64,000 nucleotides of DNA from Roseovarius sp. W115. GTDB taxonomy: Bacteria; Pseudomonadota; Alphaproteobacteria; Rhodobacterales; Rhodobacteraceae. Below are positions 35,023 to 44,812 of this stretch, piece after piece; position 1 is the stretch's first letter; each line of letters opens with the position of its first letter. The DNA is taken from contig NZ_CP146606.1 in the NCBI RefSeq assembly GCF_032842945.2, forward strand, positions 3,104,501-3,168,500, given 5' to 3'. The notes under the pieces are model-generated. The model did no database searches, was not told the DNA's origin, and worked only from the letters and a program-made list of their open reading frames with translations. The position numbers and the translations under genes are program-made.

Positions 35023-36543
35023 ATGACAGCACGCCTGCTTAGCTATCCTTTGATCCTTGTCCTGACAGGCTTGTCCTGTCTTGCCATGTTGATACCGGGG
35101 CTGCATGCGCTGGTGATCGAGGATCATTCGGTGGCGCAGGCGTTTTTTTATTCCAGTATATTGGGCCTTGTTCTGGTGATCACCATCGCTGTGGCCATGT
35201 CCGGGCGCAAACGTCCCGAAAACTCCGACCTTGAAAACCTAGCATCCCTCTTTCTGGCCTATACGGTTTTACCGCTCTTTCTGGCTTTGCCGTTCTATGA
35301 GGGTCTGGAGACCACCAGCTATCTCAACGCCTATGTAGAGATGGTTTCGAGCCTGACCACGACGGGGGCCACGCTCTTTGACCGGCCAGAGCGTTTGGTG
35401 GACAGCTTGCATTTATGGCGGGGGCTTGTGGGATGGCTGGGCGGCTTGCTCATATGGGTTTCAGCTTCGGCAGTGCTGGCCTCAATGTATCTGGGTGGAT
35501 TTGAAGTCACCGTTTCGAGTGAACCGGGGCAGAGTGATCTGCGCGCGGCCCGGTTTGAACGTGCCAGCTCGGCTCGTCGGTTGGCGCAGGTGACCAAAGA
35601 GCTGGCGCCGATCTATCTGGGTTTGACCGGCGCGCTTTGGGTGATGCTTCTCATCAGTGGGGATACCCCAATGACTGCAGCGGTGCATGCCATGTCAACC
35701 ATGTCCACCAGTGGCATCTCGTCCGTGGGAGGGGTTGACCAGGCGACATCCGGATTTGCCGGAGAGGCGGTCATCTTTCTCTTCATGCTGTTTGCTCTGT
35801 CGCGTCTGACGTTTTCTACCGACACGATGAACACCTCGCGTGCCAGTCTTTTGAGAGACCCTGAATTCCGCATCGGTATAGCCTTGGTCATTGGCGTGCC
35901 GCTCTTGCTGTTCTCGCGCCACTGGCTTGCCGCATTTGAAGTGGATGAAGTTGAAAGCTTTTCCGACGCCATCAATGCGCTTTGGGGCGGCATGTTCACT
36001 GTGCTGTCTTTCTTGTCGACCACCGGGTTTGAAAGCGCGTCATGGGCCACGGCAAGAGACTGGTCGGGCCTTGGCACGCCGGGCCTTGTCCTGCTGGGTT
36101 TGGCCATCCTGGGTGGAGGAGTAGCGACCACGGCGGGTGGGGTGAAGCTCTTGCGCGTCTATGCGCTCTACCTCAATGGTCAGCGCGAGATGGAGCGACT
36201 CATTCATCCTTCTTCGGTTGGACGGGTTAGCTCTTTCAGTCGCCGTATTCGCAAGCGCGGGGCATTTATCGCATGGATTTTCTTTATGCTCTTTGCTCTG
36301 AGCCTCGCCGTCGTGACCATGATCATGGCCGCGCTTGGTCAGGATCTGGAGAGCGCGCTTGTCCTGACAATTGCCGCCCTGGCCACGGCTGGCCCTCTGA
36401 CACAAGCCGCAGCGGATACGCCCATCGCGCTTATCGAAATGAGTCCCGCCGCAAAACTGGTTTTCTCGACCGCGATGGTTGTGGGGCGTATGGAGACCCT
36501 GGCCATCATCGCGCTTTTCAACCCCGGATTGTGGCGCGATTGA
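35023..36543 (+). CDS. trkH: Trk potassium uptake membrane subunit TrkH
   Basis: A 506-residue integral membrane protein that forms the potassium pathway. It has four pore repeats with SLTTTGATLFD (first filter-like loop), STMSTSGISSVGG, SFLSTTGFESASW and the TAGPLTQAAAD loop, and around ten membrane helices. A conserved GGGVATTAGGVKLLR stretch precedes the last repeats. It follows trkA after 12 bases, forming a transport unit. Confidence 0.94.
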   Translation: MTARLLSYPLILVLTGLSCLAMLIPGLHALVIEDHSVAQAFFYSSILGLVLVITIAVAMSGRKRPENSDLENLASLFLAYTVLPLFLALPFYEGLETTSYLNAYVEMVSSLTTTGATLFDRPERLVDSLHLWRGLVGWLGGLLIWVSASAVLASMYLGGFEVTVSSEPGQSDLRAARFERASSARRLAQVTKELAPIYLGLTGALWVMLLISGDTPMTAAVHAMSTMSTSGISSVGGVDQATSGFAGEAVIFLFMLFALSRLTFSTDTMNTSRASLLRDPEFRIGIALVIGVPLLLFSRHWLAAFEVDEVESFSDAINALWGGMFTVLSFLSTTGFESASWATARDWSGLGTPGLVLLGLAILGGGVATTAGGVKLLRVYALYLNGQREMERLIHPSSVGRVSSFSRRIRKRGAFIAWIFFMLFALSLAVVTMIMAALGQDLESALVLTIAALATAGPLTQAAADTPIALIEMSPAAKLVFSTAMVVGRMETLAIIALFNPGLWRD

Positions 36544-36676
36544 CATCCTGCATGGGTGCCGCGTGACAAGGATTTGATTTTTGGGGTGGAAACTCTGATC
36601 CACCCAATCCATACTCCGCCCGAGGGAGAGGAGGCATCCGGCAAGGATGTCCGCAATAACAAAGGCTTTTTTAACG

Positions 36677-36916
36677 ATGGCGACAGATCGACAAAATTTA
36701 CAGGATGCATTCCTGAACCAGGTAAGAAAGACCAAAATTCCGGTCACGGTCTTCCTGATTAATGGCGTAAAGCTTCAGGGTGTTATCACCTGGTTTGACA
36801 ATTTCTGCATTCTGCTGCGCCGAGATGGGCAGTCGCAACTTGTGTATAAACACGCTGTGTCCACCATTATGCCATCTCAACCCGTGAATCTTTATGATGG
36901 TGACGACGAAACTTGA
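36677..36916 (+). CDS. hfq: RNA chaperone Hfq
   Basis: A 79-residue Sm-like protein that binds small RNAs and mRNAs as a hexamer. [27 protein letters not shown] starts at ATG 36677; an in-frame ATG 30 bases upstream lacks support. Sm1 ([23 protein letters not shown]) and Sm2 ([10 protein letters not shown]) are both present. The end overlaps hflX by four bases (ATGA), a conserved hfq-hflX arrangement. The C-terminal tail is short, as in alphaproteobacteria. Confidence 0.97.
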   Translation: MATDRQNLQDAFLNQVRKTKIPVTVFLINGVKLQGVITWFDNFCILLRRDGQSQLVYKHAVSTIMPSQPVNLYDGDDET

Positions 36917-38190
36917 TGCCGTCTGATGGCGCAGACACCCGAGCCTGGGTGCTGCATCCTGACATTCCGAACCAAGACAAGGGCCGTGATCCGTCGCGCG
37001 CCTTGGAAGAAGCTGTGTCTTTGGCGCATGCATTACCGGGGATTGAGGTCTGTGGCGGCACTGTGGTGCGTCTCACGCGGCCGCATCCCGGCATGCTCTT
37101 TGGCAAAGGCAAGGTTGCAGAATTGAAGGCGCAAGTGAAGGCCGAAGAGCTTGAACTTGTCCTGATCGACGGTCCGGTGACGCCGGTGCAGCAACGCAAT
37201 CTGGAAAAGGCGCTTGGGGTCAAGTTGCTCGACAGGACCGGGTTGATCCTTGAGATTTTCAGTGACCGCGCCGCCACCCGCGAAGGCGTGTTGCAGGTCG
37301 AAATGGCAGCACTCAGTTATCAGCGCACACGGCTTGTGCGGGCCTGGACCCACCTAGAACGGCAGCGCGGTGGGCTGGGGTTTGTCGGTGGTCCCGGCGA
37401 GACGCAGATCGAGGCAGACCGCCGCGCCATTGATGAACAGTTGGTGCGCCTGCGCCGACAGCTCGACAAGGTTGTCAAAACCCGCAGCCTGCACCGCGAA
37501 GCGCGCGCCAAGGTGCCGTTCCCGATTGTGGCTCTTGTGGGTTATACCAACGCTGGCAAATCCACCTTGTTCAATCACCTCACCGGGGCCGAGGTGATGG
37601 CCAAGGACATGCTCTTTGCCACACTGGATCCCACCATGCGCAAGATCAATCTGCCGGGTGGCGGGCCGGAGGTTATTTTGTCGGACACAGTGGGCTTCAT
37701 CAGTGACTTGCCCACCGAGCTTGTCGCCGCCTTCCGCGCCACTCTGGAAGAGGTCACCGCCGCCGATCTCATTTGCCACGTGCGCGATATCTCGCATCCT
37801 GAGAGCGAGGAGCAAGCGCGCGATGTGACCGAGATCCTAGACAGTCTGGGCGTGGCCGAGACCACGCCGCAGATTGAGGTCTGGAACAAGATCGACTTGC
37901 TGGATGATGATGCGCGTCAGGTCGTCGGGAACCGGGCCGCGCGTCATGCAGACGTGCAATTGCTCTCCGCCGTGACAGGCGAGGGGATGCAAGCCCTGTC
38001 TGCCGCAATTGTTGTCGCCCTGGCGGGCAAAACCCAGGAAGAAACCTTGCAACTGGGCTTTGAGGCTGGCCGTCAGCGCGCCTGGCTTTTCGAAAAAGGT
38101 CTGGTGGAGGGTGAAGAGCAGACCGAAGAGGGGTATACCCTGACCGTGCGCTGGAACGACAAACAAAAGGCGCAATTCGCTGGGTTGTGA
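36913..38190 (+). CDS. hflX: Ribosome-associated GTPase HflX
   Basis: A 425-residue GTPase that splits stalled ribosomes under stress in E. coli. The N-terminal HflX domain ([48 protein letters not shown]) is followed by a helical linker with [13 protein letters not shown], and the G domain with G1 GYTNAGKS, G3 DTVGF and G4 NKID. Complete and of normal length. It overlaps hfq and ends the ntr-trk-hfq cluster. Confidence 0.96.
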   Translation: MMPSDGADTRAWVLHPDIPNQDKGRDPSRALEEAVSLAHALPGIEVCGGTVVRLTRPHPGMLFGKGKVAELKAQVKAEELELVLIDGPVTPVQQRNLEKALGVKLLDRTGLILEIFSDRAATREGVLQVEMAALSYQRTRLVRAWTHLERQRGGLGFVGGPGETQIEADRRAIDEQLVRLRRQLDKVVKTRSLHREARAKVPFPIVALVGYTNAGKSTLFNHLTGAEVMAKDMLFATLDPTMRKINLPGGGPEVILSDTVGFISDLPTELVAAFRATLEEVTAADLICHVRDISHPESEEQARDVTEILDSLGVAETTPQIEVWNKIDLLDDDARQVVGNRAARHADVQLLSAVTGEGMQALSAAIVVALAGKTQEETLQLGFEAGRQRAWLFEKGLVEGEEQTEEGYTLTVRWNDKQKAQFAGL

Positions 38191-38249
38191 TTTGGGTTTT
38201 CTAAGTACAATCCCATATCTCAATCTATCAGTAGATAGAGGACACCCAC

Positions 38250-38864
38250 ATGGCCAAAGCCTTTGCCGAACTGGCCTTCACGGATGCCGTCAAGAAAATA
38301 CAGCAAGAGCAAGGCTCTGCACGCATGTACGAGAGGGTTCTCGCGCCTGAGACGCCACAGGACAACCGGCTTGGGCCAAACGAAATTCAGTTCATCGCCA
38401 TGCGCGACGGCTTCTATCAGGCCACAGTCAGCGAAACCGGCTGGCCCTATGTGCAGTTTCGCGGCGGGCCGCGCGGGTTTCTCAAGGTGCTGGATGACCA
38501 AACGCTGGCCTATGCGGATTTTCGCGGCAACCGGCAGTATATCAGCACCGGCAACCTGAGTGGAGATGACCGGATTGCCATGATCCTTGTGGATTACCCC
38601 AATTCTGCGCGGGTCAAGATCCTAGGGCGTGCCAGCCTGTCGGACGATCCCGACCTGATCGCACAGCTGCATGATGAGAGCTACAAGGCACGACCCGAAC
38701 GGGCCGTGGTCATCAAGGTAGAAGGCTTCGACTGGAACTGCCCACAGCATTTGCCCGTGCGGCTCACCATGGAAGAGTTACAGCCCATCCTGGCACCGTT
38801 CCAACAGGAACTGGCCGCGTTGCGAGAGGAGAACGCAAGGTTGAAGGCCAAGTTGGGGGAGTGA
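38250..38864 (+). CDS. Pyridoxamine 5'-phosphate oxidase-like flavoprotein
   Basis: A 204-residue protein of the PNPOx-like split-barrel family: MRDGFYQATVSETGWPYVQFRGGPRGFLKVLDDQTLAYADFRGNRQYISTGNL is the FMN-binding core, and FDWNCPQHLPVRLTMEEL near the C-terminus is typical of a subgroup often annotated as general stress or phosphohydrolase-associated proteins. A short Glu/Lys coiled coil ends it. It is not PdxH itself, which has a different C-terminal motif. Substrate unknown. Confidence 0.85.
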   Translation: MAKAFAELAFTDAVKKIQQEQGSARMYERVLAPETPQDNRLGPNEIQFIAMRDGFYQATVSETGWPYVQFRGGPRGFLKVLDDQTLAYADFRGNRQYISTGNLSGDDRIAMILVDYPNSARVKILGRASLSDDPDLIAQLHDESYKARPERAVVIKVEGFDWNCPQHLPVRLTMEELQPILAPFQQELAALREENARLKAKLGE

Positions 38865-39066
38865 AGGGCGGGAAGGGTGCAGCCGCCTAGCTAAACAGGC
38901 CAGCTCTCAAGCTACAGATTGTGCCAAGGGCGGGTTTGAGCCCGAAGCGCGTGATGCTGTGAGCCATTTGAAAGACCGCTATTAGAAAAATCGTTTGACC
39001 CGTAGCACACGCTACGCTCAAGATTCATGCAATTCACCTCGCCCTAAATTTCGTGGAAAGTTACAT

Positions 39067-39768
39067 ATGTCTGAAAAAGAGGAAGAAACAAAAGAACGTA
39101 ACAGTTTAGGTATCATAAAAGAGCTAATAAAAGTCTCTCCGCAATTCGCATGGATAGTTTTGGCGATATCCGTGATTTTTTTCTTTCGCGAACCGATCCG
39201 TGATTTGTTTGAGGGCGAGCGGGTGCAAAAAGTTTCAATTTCAGTGTTTTCAGTTGAATTATTTGAAGCGAAAGGTCGCAACGACGAACGAATTGACCTC
39301 CGTGATCTCAACGCGTTGGATGCGCGTGCCGCACGGGCTATAGATTACATTGATGGTTCGAGAATTCTTTGGGTGGATGATAGTCACCCAAACGGAAATA
39401 TTTTTGAGCGTAAGGCACTCGAAGAACTTGGTATTATTATCGATTTAACGACGAATACAGAAGAAGCGCTAAAATACCTAAAGTTGAATGAATACGACGT
39501 AGTAATCACTGATCTGAAGCGCGAAAATGATGACTCGGCTGTTTGTCAGATCGAACTTTTCAAGGAGGCCGGGTGTGATCTGCTAAGAGAAATGTCGGTA
39601 TTATTCGATGGCAACATGCCTAGAACTTATATCTATGCTGCAAACATCAAACCGGAGTATGGCACACCACCGTTTGCCTCTGGTATGACCAACCGGATTG
39701 ATGAACTAAGCCACTACGTTTTAGATTCACTTGAGCGACGAGAAATTAAGATCGCTGATGTTGAGTAG
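39067..39768 (+). CDS. Membrane-anchored receiver-like protein of unknown function
   Basis: A 233-residue protein starting at ATG 39067 (MSEKEEETKERNSLG). One hydrophobic helix (about residues 27-40, FAWIVLAISVIFFF) anchors it, followed by a linker and a CheY-like domain beginning RILWVDDSHPNGN (acidic pair Asp104-Asp105) with a possible phospho-acceptor Asp149 in VVITDLKREN. Codon use and base composition are more AT-rich than in the neighbours, which suggests recent acquisition. No kinase gene is adjacent. Receiver domains of the ILWVDD type occur in proteins of uncertain, sometimes defence-related, function; no role can be given here. Confidence 0.65.
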   Translation: MSEKEEETKERNSLGIIKELIKVSPQFAWIVLAISVIFFFREPIRDLFEGERVQKVSISVFSVELFEAKGRNDERIDLRDLNALDARAARAIDYIDGSRILWVDDSHPNGNIFERKALEELGIIIDLTTNTEEALKYLKLNEYDVVITDLKRENDDSAVCQIELFKEAGCDLLREMSVLFDGNMPRTYIYAANIKPEYGTPPFASGMTNRIDELSHYVLDSLERREIKIADVE

Positions 39769-40038
39769 TCGATTTTCATGACCGATTAGAGGGTAAATTA
39801 ATTTGAGCTTGATGTTTGAGCTTTGGGCGCATCCAAATTCGGAACTTCAATAAACTGTCGTCGGCGTAAGTGAACGAAACCGGCCTTTGGTACGATCTTC
39901 AACGAAAGGCAGCTTTGTCCGCAAAGCTGACCTCGACCTAATCAACACCAACACTCATCACCCAAGCTCTAAACACAACAGATCCAACGCCTCTCAAAGA
40001 GAAGCGCCGTTTCACCCCTAACGATGACCCTAAAAAAT
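39769..40038. other. Intergenic, one hairpin, no gene seen
   Basis: AT-rich stretch after the receiver-like gene. A perfect hairpin CAGCTTTG/CAAAGCTG with a 4-base loop lies at 39910-39929, without a T-run on either strand. Nothing else is recognisable. Confidence 0.4.
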
Positions 40039-40152
40039 TCAGAACAGGTTCTGCACACCGCGCGATGCGCTGGAAAGGTCCCGCCCGAAGCCTTCCACTG
40101 TGCCACAGCCTGCAAGCGCCGCCACCAGCGCGAGAAGTGCGATCTTCTTCAT
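40039..40152 (-). CDS. Entericidin-like small lipoprotein
   Basis: A 37-residue peptide starting at ATG 40152: MKKIALLALVAALAGCGTVE, a lipoprotein signal with lipobox LAGC, followed by a short mature tail GFGRDLSSASRGVQNLF. The pattern (small lipoprotein, GTxxGxGxD, helical C-terminus) matches entericidin A/B, membrane lipoproteins implicated in stress-linked bacteriolysis. It lies just after the oligopeptide-binding protein gene on the same strand. Confidence 0.8.
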   Translation of the reverse strand: MKKIALLALVAALAGCGTVEGFGRDLSSASRGVQNLF

Positions 40153-40186
40153 TGTCCTTGCCTCACTCAGAAAGGTTTGCCTGATT

Positions 40187-42022
40187 TTACTTTTCTTCTG
40201 CTTTGGACCACCACACCTCGGGGAGAAACCAAACACCGTCCCCATACACCGGCAGTCGGTCCTTAGGATAGGTCAAGTCGGTCAGATGGGCAATTCGGCC
40301 AATGGAATATTGATGAATCGGAATGACATAGCGACCTGAAATCAACACTCGGTCGAGCGCGCGCACCGCCGCGACAAACTCCTCGCGGGTTTCAGAGGCC
40401 AGCATCGCGTCAATCATCGCATCAGCGGCGGGGGAGGTCATACCCATCAGATTGCGGCTTCCGACAACATCGGCGGAATCGCTACCCCAGTAGAACCGTT
40501 GCTCATTGCCAGGGCTGAGCGACATGGAGCGGCGGAAAAAGGTCAGGTCAAAGTCAAAGCTGCGCTCGCGCTCGGCATATTGCGCGCTGTCGATGGTTTC
40601 CACGGTCAAGGTGATGCCCAGCCGTTCCAGCGCGCGCGCATAGATTTCCATGTAGGCCGTGGCCTGCTGCAAGAGCCCGTCCTGCCGCAAGAGCACTGTC
40701 AACGCCAGCGCGTCGCCATCCGCGTTTTGCAACTGACCGTCCTGTACGGTCCAACCCGCCTCGGCCAAAAGATCTGCCGCCTTGCGAATATTCGCGCGGT
40801 TGCGTTTGGAGCCGTCGCTTTGGGGCAGGGTGTAGCCCTCTAGCGCGCCGGGCAGGAGATCATCCTTCAGAGGTTCCAGCAATGCGCGCACGCGTCCCTC
40901 AGCGGGGCCTTCAAGCATGCCCAACTCAGACCCTGAGAAATACGAGGTGATCCGGGGCTGACGCCCGCCGGTCAGAGCGTCGTTGATGAACTCAAAATTG
41001 AACGCATGAATAAGGGCCTCTCGCACCCGCCAGTCATCCAGCGGCGCACGCCGGGTGTTCATCACGAACCCGGTCATGCCGGAGGGTTTGGAATGGGGGA
41101 TTTCGCTTAGCGTGATCTCGCCATTTTGCGCGGCCGGAAAATCATATTGCGTCGCCCATTTCTCGGCGTTCAGTTCACGCACAAAAGACACCGCCTTGGC
41201 CTTGAACGCCTCTTTGAGCACGGTGTCGTCACCGTAAAACTCAATCCGGATTTCATCGAAATTTGACGTGCCACGGCGCAGGGGTAAATCCGCCCCCCAA
41301 TAATCCGGGTTCCGTTTCAGCGTGACATGCCGCCCGGCCTCAAAATCGGCGACCGCATAGGGCGCGCTGCCGATGGGCACGTCATTGATCGAGGCTTCGG
41401 CAAACACCTTGTCCTCCCACTGCGCCTTTTTGAGAATCGGGCGTAGTCCGGCGATCAAAGCCAGTTCGCGATCATCGGTGTTAAACGTCAGCCGAACAGA
41501 GTTGAGACCGGTGGCTTCGATCTTGTCGATCTTCTGCAAAAAGCTGCGATATCGGCCATGTCCTTCACTGCCCAATGTCTCGTAGGACCAGATCACATCC
41601 TCGATCGTCACCGGGCTTCCATCCGAGAAACGCGCCTCCGGGCGCAGGGTAAACTCCACCCACTCGCGATTCGGGCCGGTTTCAACCGATTCGGCCAAAA
41701 GACCGTAAAGCGTGAACGGCTCGTCCCAGGAGCGGCCCATCAGGGATTCGTGCGTTAGAAATCTTAACTGCCAGGGCGGCGTGCCCTTTTGAACAAAGGG
41801 GTTCAGGCTGTCGAAGCTGCCCACATTGCCGGTGACCAGCCGCCCGCCTTTGGGCGCATCGGGGTTGGCGTAGGGCAGAGACACGAAATCTGGGGGCAGT
41901 GCAGGATCGCCATACATAGCTATGCCATGCGATGGTTCGGCTTGCGCGGTGCCGCCAAGCGCGCAAAACACGAAAAAACAAGCGATCAGACGCCTTGCGC
42001 GTGGGAAAAAATCTGGTGTCAT
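40187..42022 (-). CDS. ABC transporter substrate-binding protein, family 5 (YejA/oligopeptide type)
   Basis: A 611-residue periplasmic binding protein of the SBP_bac_5 family. The signal peptide is at the N-terminus (RLIACFFVFCALGGTAQAEP). The mature part begins HGIAMYGDPALPPDFVSLPYANPDAPKGG and has GSFDSLNPFVQKGTPPW, typical of the YejA-like group that binds oligopeptides or peptide antibiotics such as microcin C. The usual permease and ATPase genes (yejBEF) are not in the window on this side, so the gene is either an orphan or separated from its partners. Confidence 0.9.
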   Translation of the reverse strand: MTPDFFPRARRLIACFFVFCALGGTAQAEPSHGIAMYGDPALPPDFVSLPYANPDAPKGGRLVTGNVGSFDSLNPFVQKGTPPWQLRFLTHESLMGRSWDEPFTLYGLLAESVETGPNREWVEFTLRPEARFSDGSPVTIEDVIWSYETLGSEGHGRYRSFLQKIDKIEATGLNSVRLTFNTDDRELALIAGLRPILKKAQWEDKVFAEASINDVPIGSAPYAVADFEAGRHVTLKRNPDYWGADLPLRRGTSNFDEIRIEFYGDDTVLKEAFKAKAVSFVRELNAEKWATQYDFPAAQNGEITLSEIPHSKPSGMTGFVMNTRRAPLDDWRVREALIHAFNFEFINDALTGGRQPRITSYFSGSELGMLEGPAEGRVRALLEPLKDDLLPGALEGYTLPQSDGSKRNRANIRKAADLLAEAGWTVQDGQLQNADGDALALTVLLRQDGLLQQATAYMEIYARALERLGITLTVETIDSAQYAERERSFDFDLTFFRRSMSLSPGNEQRFYWGSDSADVVGSRNLMGMTSPAADAMIDAMLASETREEFVAAVRALDRVLISGRYVIPIHQYSIGRIAHLTDLTYPKDRLPVYGDGVWFLPEVWWSKAEEK

Positions 42023-42101
42023 ATGGGCAACAATCCTGCTCAGCCCTTGTTTCTTTGGCTTTGAACGTAGTTGCGCTTTTCCATGTTTTCAAACTTTTAG
42101 C

Positions 42102-42130
42102 TTGGATCAGAGAAATGAATTGCTTATAAA
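42102..42130 (+). promoter_or_regulatory. Promoter of a candidate small RNA
   Basis: TTGGAT (42102-42107) and TATAAA (42125-42130) with a spacer of exactly 17 bases, a strong sigma-70-like match. It points into a region with no open reading frame that ends in a clear terminator. Confidence 0.6.
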
Positions 42131-42136
42131 GGGGTT

Positions 42137-42212
42137 ACTGCTCGATAGGTTTCTTGCCTGTATGAAACCTGCCTCAATAACTTAACGCCGGCTTCGTGCC
42201 GGCGTTTTTTTT
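42137..42212 (+). ncRNA. Candidate Hfq-type small RNA
   Basis: A roughly 75-base transcript is predicted from the promoter at 42102-42130 to the T-run at 42212. It contains a first hairpin AGGTTTC (42148-42154) with GAAACCT (42164-42170), a single-stranded AU-rich stretch, and a Rho-independent terminator with eight T. This is the architecture of Hfq-binding sRNAs. No similarity to a named sRNA is claimed. Confidence 0.5.
42186..42212 (+). terminator. Rho-independent terminator
   Basis: CGCCGGC (42186-42192), loop TTCGT, GCCGGCG (42198-42204) and eight T. Strong stem and T-run on the plus strand. The upstream gene is on the minus strand, so it must end a separate plus-strand transcript. Confidence 0.85.
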
Positions 42213-42321
42213 GCCGCAGCCATTCCAAATCCAATTGCGCTTTTGTGAAGGGTTGAGCATTTCCTCTGCGGGCCAACTTGGTTAAGGCAAGTCAACCAAG
42301 ATGAACATCGAGAGGATCGTC

Positions 42322-43107
42322 ATGTCACTCAATATGTCCCTGAAAGGCAAAACCGCCGTTGTCACCGGATCCACCTCTGGCATCGGGCTTGGGATCGCCA
42401 CGTCGCTGGCCGAAGCGGGGGCGCGTATTATCCTGAACGGTCGCGTCGAGCGAGATGCCTGTGAGGAATGCGCCGAAAAAATCCGGCAGGACACCGGCGC
42501 CGAGGTTGAATTTGTCGCCGCTGATATGGGCGACCCGGAGGCGTGCCATGCACTCATTGAGGCGGCTGGTGGCTGTGACGTCCTGGTGAACAATGCCGGG
42601 GTCCAGCACGTGGCCGGCATTCCAGATTTTCCGGTCGACAAATGGAACCTGATCCTCGCTGTCAATCTCAGCTCGGCCTTTCACACCACGGCAGCCGCTT
42701 TGCCGCATATGCGCGAACGGGGATGGGGCAGGGTGATCAACATCGCAAGCGCCCATGGCCTCACCGGGAGTCCCTATAAATCGGCCTATGTGGCGGCGAA
42801 ACATGGTATTGTGGGGCTGACCAAGGTCACCGCGTTAGAGACGGCCGAGGAGCCCATCACCTGCAACGCGGTGTGCCCAGGGTATGTGATGACGCCTCTG
42901 GTGGAAAAGCAAATCCCTGACACGATGGAAAAATACGGCATGGACCGCGAGACGGTGATCCGCGAGGTGCTTCTGGAGCGTCAGCCGTCCAAGCAGATGG
43001 CCTCGGTCGAACAGATGGGCGGTACGGTGGTGTTCTTGTGCTCACCAGCCGCCGAGCAGATCACTGGCACAACGATCAGCGTGGATGGTGGCTGGACAGC
43101 GCTTTGA
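42322..43107 (+). CDS. bdhA: 3-hydroxybutyrate dehydrogenase
   Basis: A 261-residue short-chain dehydrogenase that interconverts 3-hydroxybutyrate and acetoacetate with NAD. It starts at ATG 42322 after a GAGAGG ribosome site. The N-terminal GSTSGIGLGIATSLAEAGA binds NAD, the catalytic Ser-Tyr-Lys are in NIASAHGL and SAYVAAKHG, and the C-terminal PLVEKQIPD, GTTISVDGGWTAL match BdhA closely. The protein is part of polyhydroxybutyrate and ketone-body metabolism. Confidence 0.93.
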   Translation: MSLNMSLKGKTAVVTGSTSGIGLGIATSLAEAGARIILNGRVERDACEECAEKIRQDTGAEVEFVAADMGDPEACHALIEAAGGCDVLVNNAGVQHVAGIPDFPVDKWNLILAVNLSSAFHTTAAALPHMRERGWGRVINIASAHGLTGSPYKSAYVAAKHGIVGLTKVTALETAEEPITCNAVCPGYVMTPLVEKQIPDTMEKYGMDRETVIREVLLERQPSKQMASVEQMGGTVVFLCSPAAEQITGTTISVDGGWTAL

Positions 43108-43250
43108 TTGAGATTTCGGAGTGGGTTGTGGGACATTGCGGGCTTTCATGCTGACCCCCGTTCCAGCCAAGCGTTTCGCGATCATCTGCGGGGCAGGTTC
43201 ATCGCGAAACGCTTTAACGCATAGTCCATGCATTGGCTTTGCAATACCCT

Positions 43251-44741
43251 CTAGACCGACCCCATAGCCGAGGTGATCAGAAAGAAGATCGTTGCCGAGA
43301 GAAGCGCGGCGGCAGGCACCGTGATCACCCATGCGGCAATGATGGTCATGAAGTGAGACCGGCGCACGAGCTTTCGACGGCGTCGTTCCTCAGGGGCATA
43401 GACAGGGCGCTCGGGCATGGCAATCCGGGCCTTGTGAATGCGGCGCTCGGCGTCCCATTCACGGAAAAACCCGACGCCGAAGACCCCGCCTACGGCAATG
43501 TGGGTCGAGCTGACGGGCAAGCCCAGCCAGCTGGCCAGGATCACCGTGATCGCGGCAGACAGCGCCACACAATAGGCGCGCATCGGATTGAGCTTTGTGA
43601 TCTGGCTGCCGACCATTCGAATGAGTTTCGGGCCAAACAGAAACAGGCCGAAGGAGATACCAAATGCGCCAATGACCATGACCCAAAGTGGAATGCTCAC
43701 AGCGTCGGTAAAGTTACCTGACTTGGACGCCTGCACGATTGCAGCGAGAGGTCCGACTGCGTTGGCGACATCGTTTGCGCCATGCGCAAAGCTTAGCAGG
43801 GCCGCGGACACAATGAGCGGGATCCCGAACAGAACCTTCAAAGATTTGTTGCGGTTTTCCAGCCCTTGCGACTGTTTGCGAATGACCGGCATCATGACCG
43901 CCCAGACGATGCCGCCGACAACCGCGCCGATGAGGAGGGCTGTTGGCAAGTCGATCTTGATAACCTTCTTCAGACCTTTGAGCGCCAGATAGGTGGCGAA
44001 TGCACCCGCCATGATCCCCACGAGAACGGGCACCCATTTTCGAGCGGCGGCGATCTTGTCGTCCTGATAGATGATCCGCGACTTGATCAGCGCCAGAAAG
44101 AGCGCCGCGATCACGCCGCCGAGGACGGGGGAAATCACCCAACTTGCTGCTATTTTACTCATGGTCGGCCAGTTGACGGCGGCAAATCCGGCCGCTGCGA
44201 TACCCGCGCCCATCACACCGCCCACAACGGAATGGGTGGTGGATACCGGCGCCCCGACCCATGTGGCCAAATTCACCCATAGTGCTGCAGAGAGGAGTGC
44301 GGCCATCATCGCCCAGATGAACACTTCGGCGGTGCCCATGCTTTCGGGCTCAATAATGCCCTTTGCGATGGTTGACACCACGTCGCCGCCAGCGATGAGC
44401 GCGCCAGCGCTTTCGAATATCGCGGCAATGGCAATGGCGCCTCCCATGCTGAGCGCATTTGCCCCAACCGCAGGTCCCATATTGTTGGCGACATCATTCG
44501 CACCGATGTTCAGGGCCATGTAGGCACCGAAACAGGCAGCCAGAACCACAATCATTGAGTTGTTGGTCTGACCAAAGAACAATAGTGCTGCCAGCCCGGC
44601 CAGAACGACAAAAATCAGTGAAACACCGGGTCCGACGAGAGGCCGTCCAACGTAGCTTGTCGCCATTTCAAGGTTGGACAAACGATCCAGATCACGATCC
44701 AGCGTTTCAAGGTGGCGCGGATCGCCTTGTTGGTCGGCCAT
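43251..44741 (-). CDS. Inorganic phosphate transporter (Pit family)
   Basis: A 496-residue inner-membrane phosphate permease with the two inverted PiT signatures: ALNIGANDVANNMGPAVGA near the N-terminus and FAHGANDVANAVGPLAA in the second half. Around ten to twelve helices are visible, and VSTTHSVVGGVMGAG and VSSTHIAVGGVFGVG repeat the second PiT motif. The N-terminal about 40 residues are cytoplasmic and hydrophilic. No phoU-like pit accessory gene is adjacent. Confidence 0.92.
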   Translation of the reverse strand: MADQQGDPRHLETLDRDLDRLSNLEMATSYVGRPLVGPGVSLIFVVLAGLAALLFFGQTNNSMIVVLAACFGAYMALNIGANDVANNMGPAVGANALSMGGAIAIAAIFESAGALIAGGDVVSTIAKGIIEPESMGTAEVFIWAMMAALLSAALWVNLATWVGAPVSTTHSVVGGVMGAGIAAAGFAAVNWPTMSKIAASWVISPVLGGVIAALFLALIKSRIIYQDDKIAAARKWVPVLVGIMAGAFATYLALKGLKKVIKIDLPTALLIGAVVGGIVWAVMMPVIRKQSQGLENRNKSLKVLFGIPLIVSAALLSFAHGANDVANAVGPLAAIVQASKSGNFTDAVSIPLWVMVIGAFGISFGLFLFGPKLIRMVGSQITKLNPMRAYCVALSAAITVILASWLGLPVSSTHIAVGGVFGVGFFREWDAERRIHKARIAMPERPVYAPEERRRRKLVRRSHFMTIIAAWVITVPAAALLSATIFFLITSAMGSV

Positions 44742-44812
44742 GCTGTTCCCCCAAATTACGCAACGCGTTTACCCTGAAGGGGGTGGGCAATCAATTACTA
44801 CTTGCTTTGATC

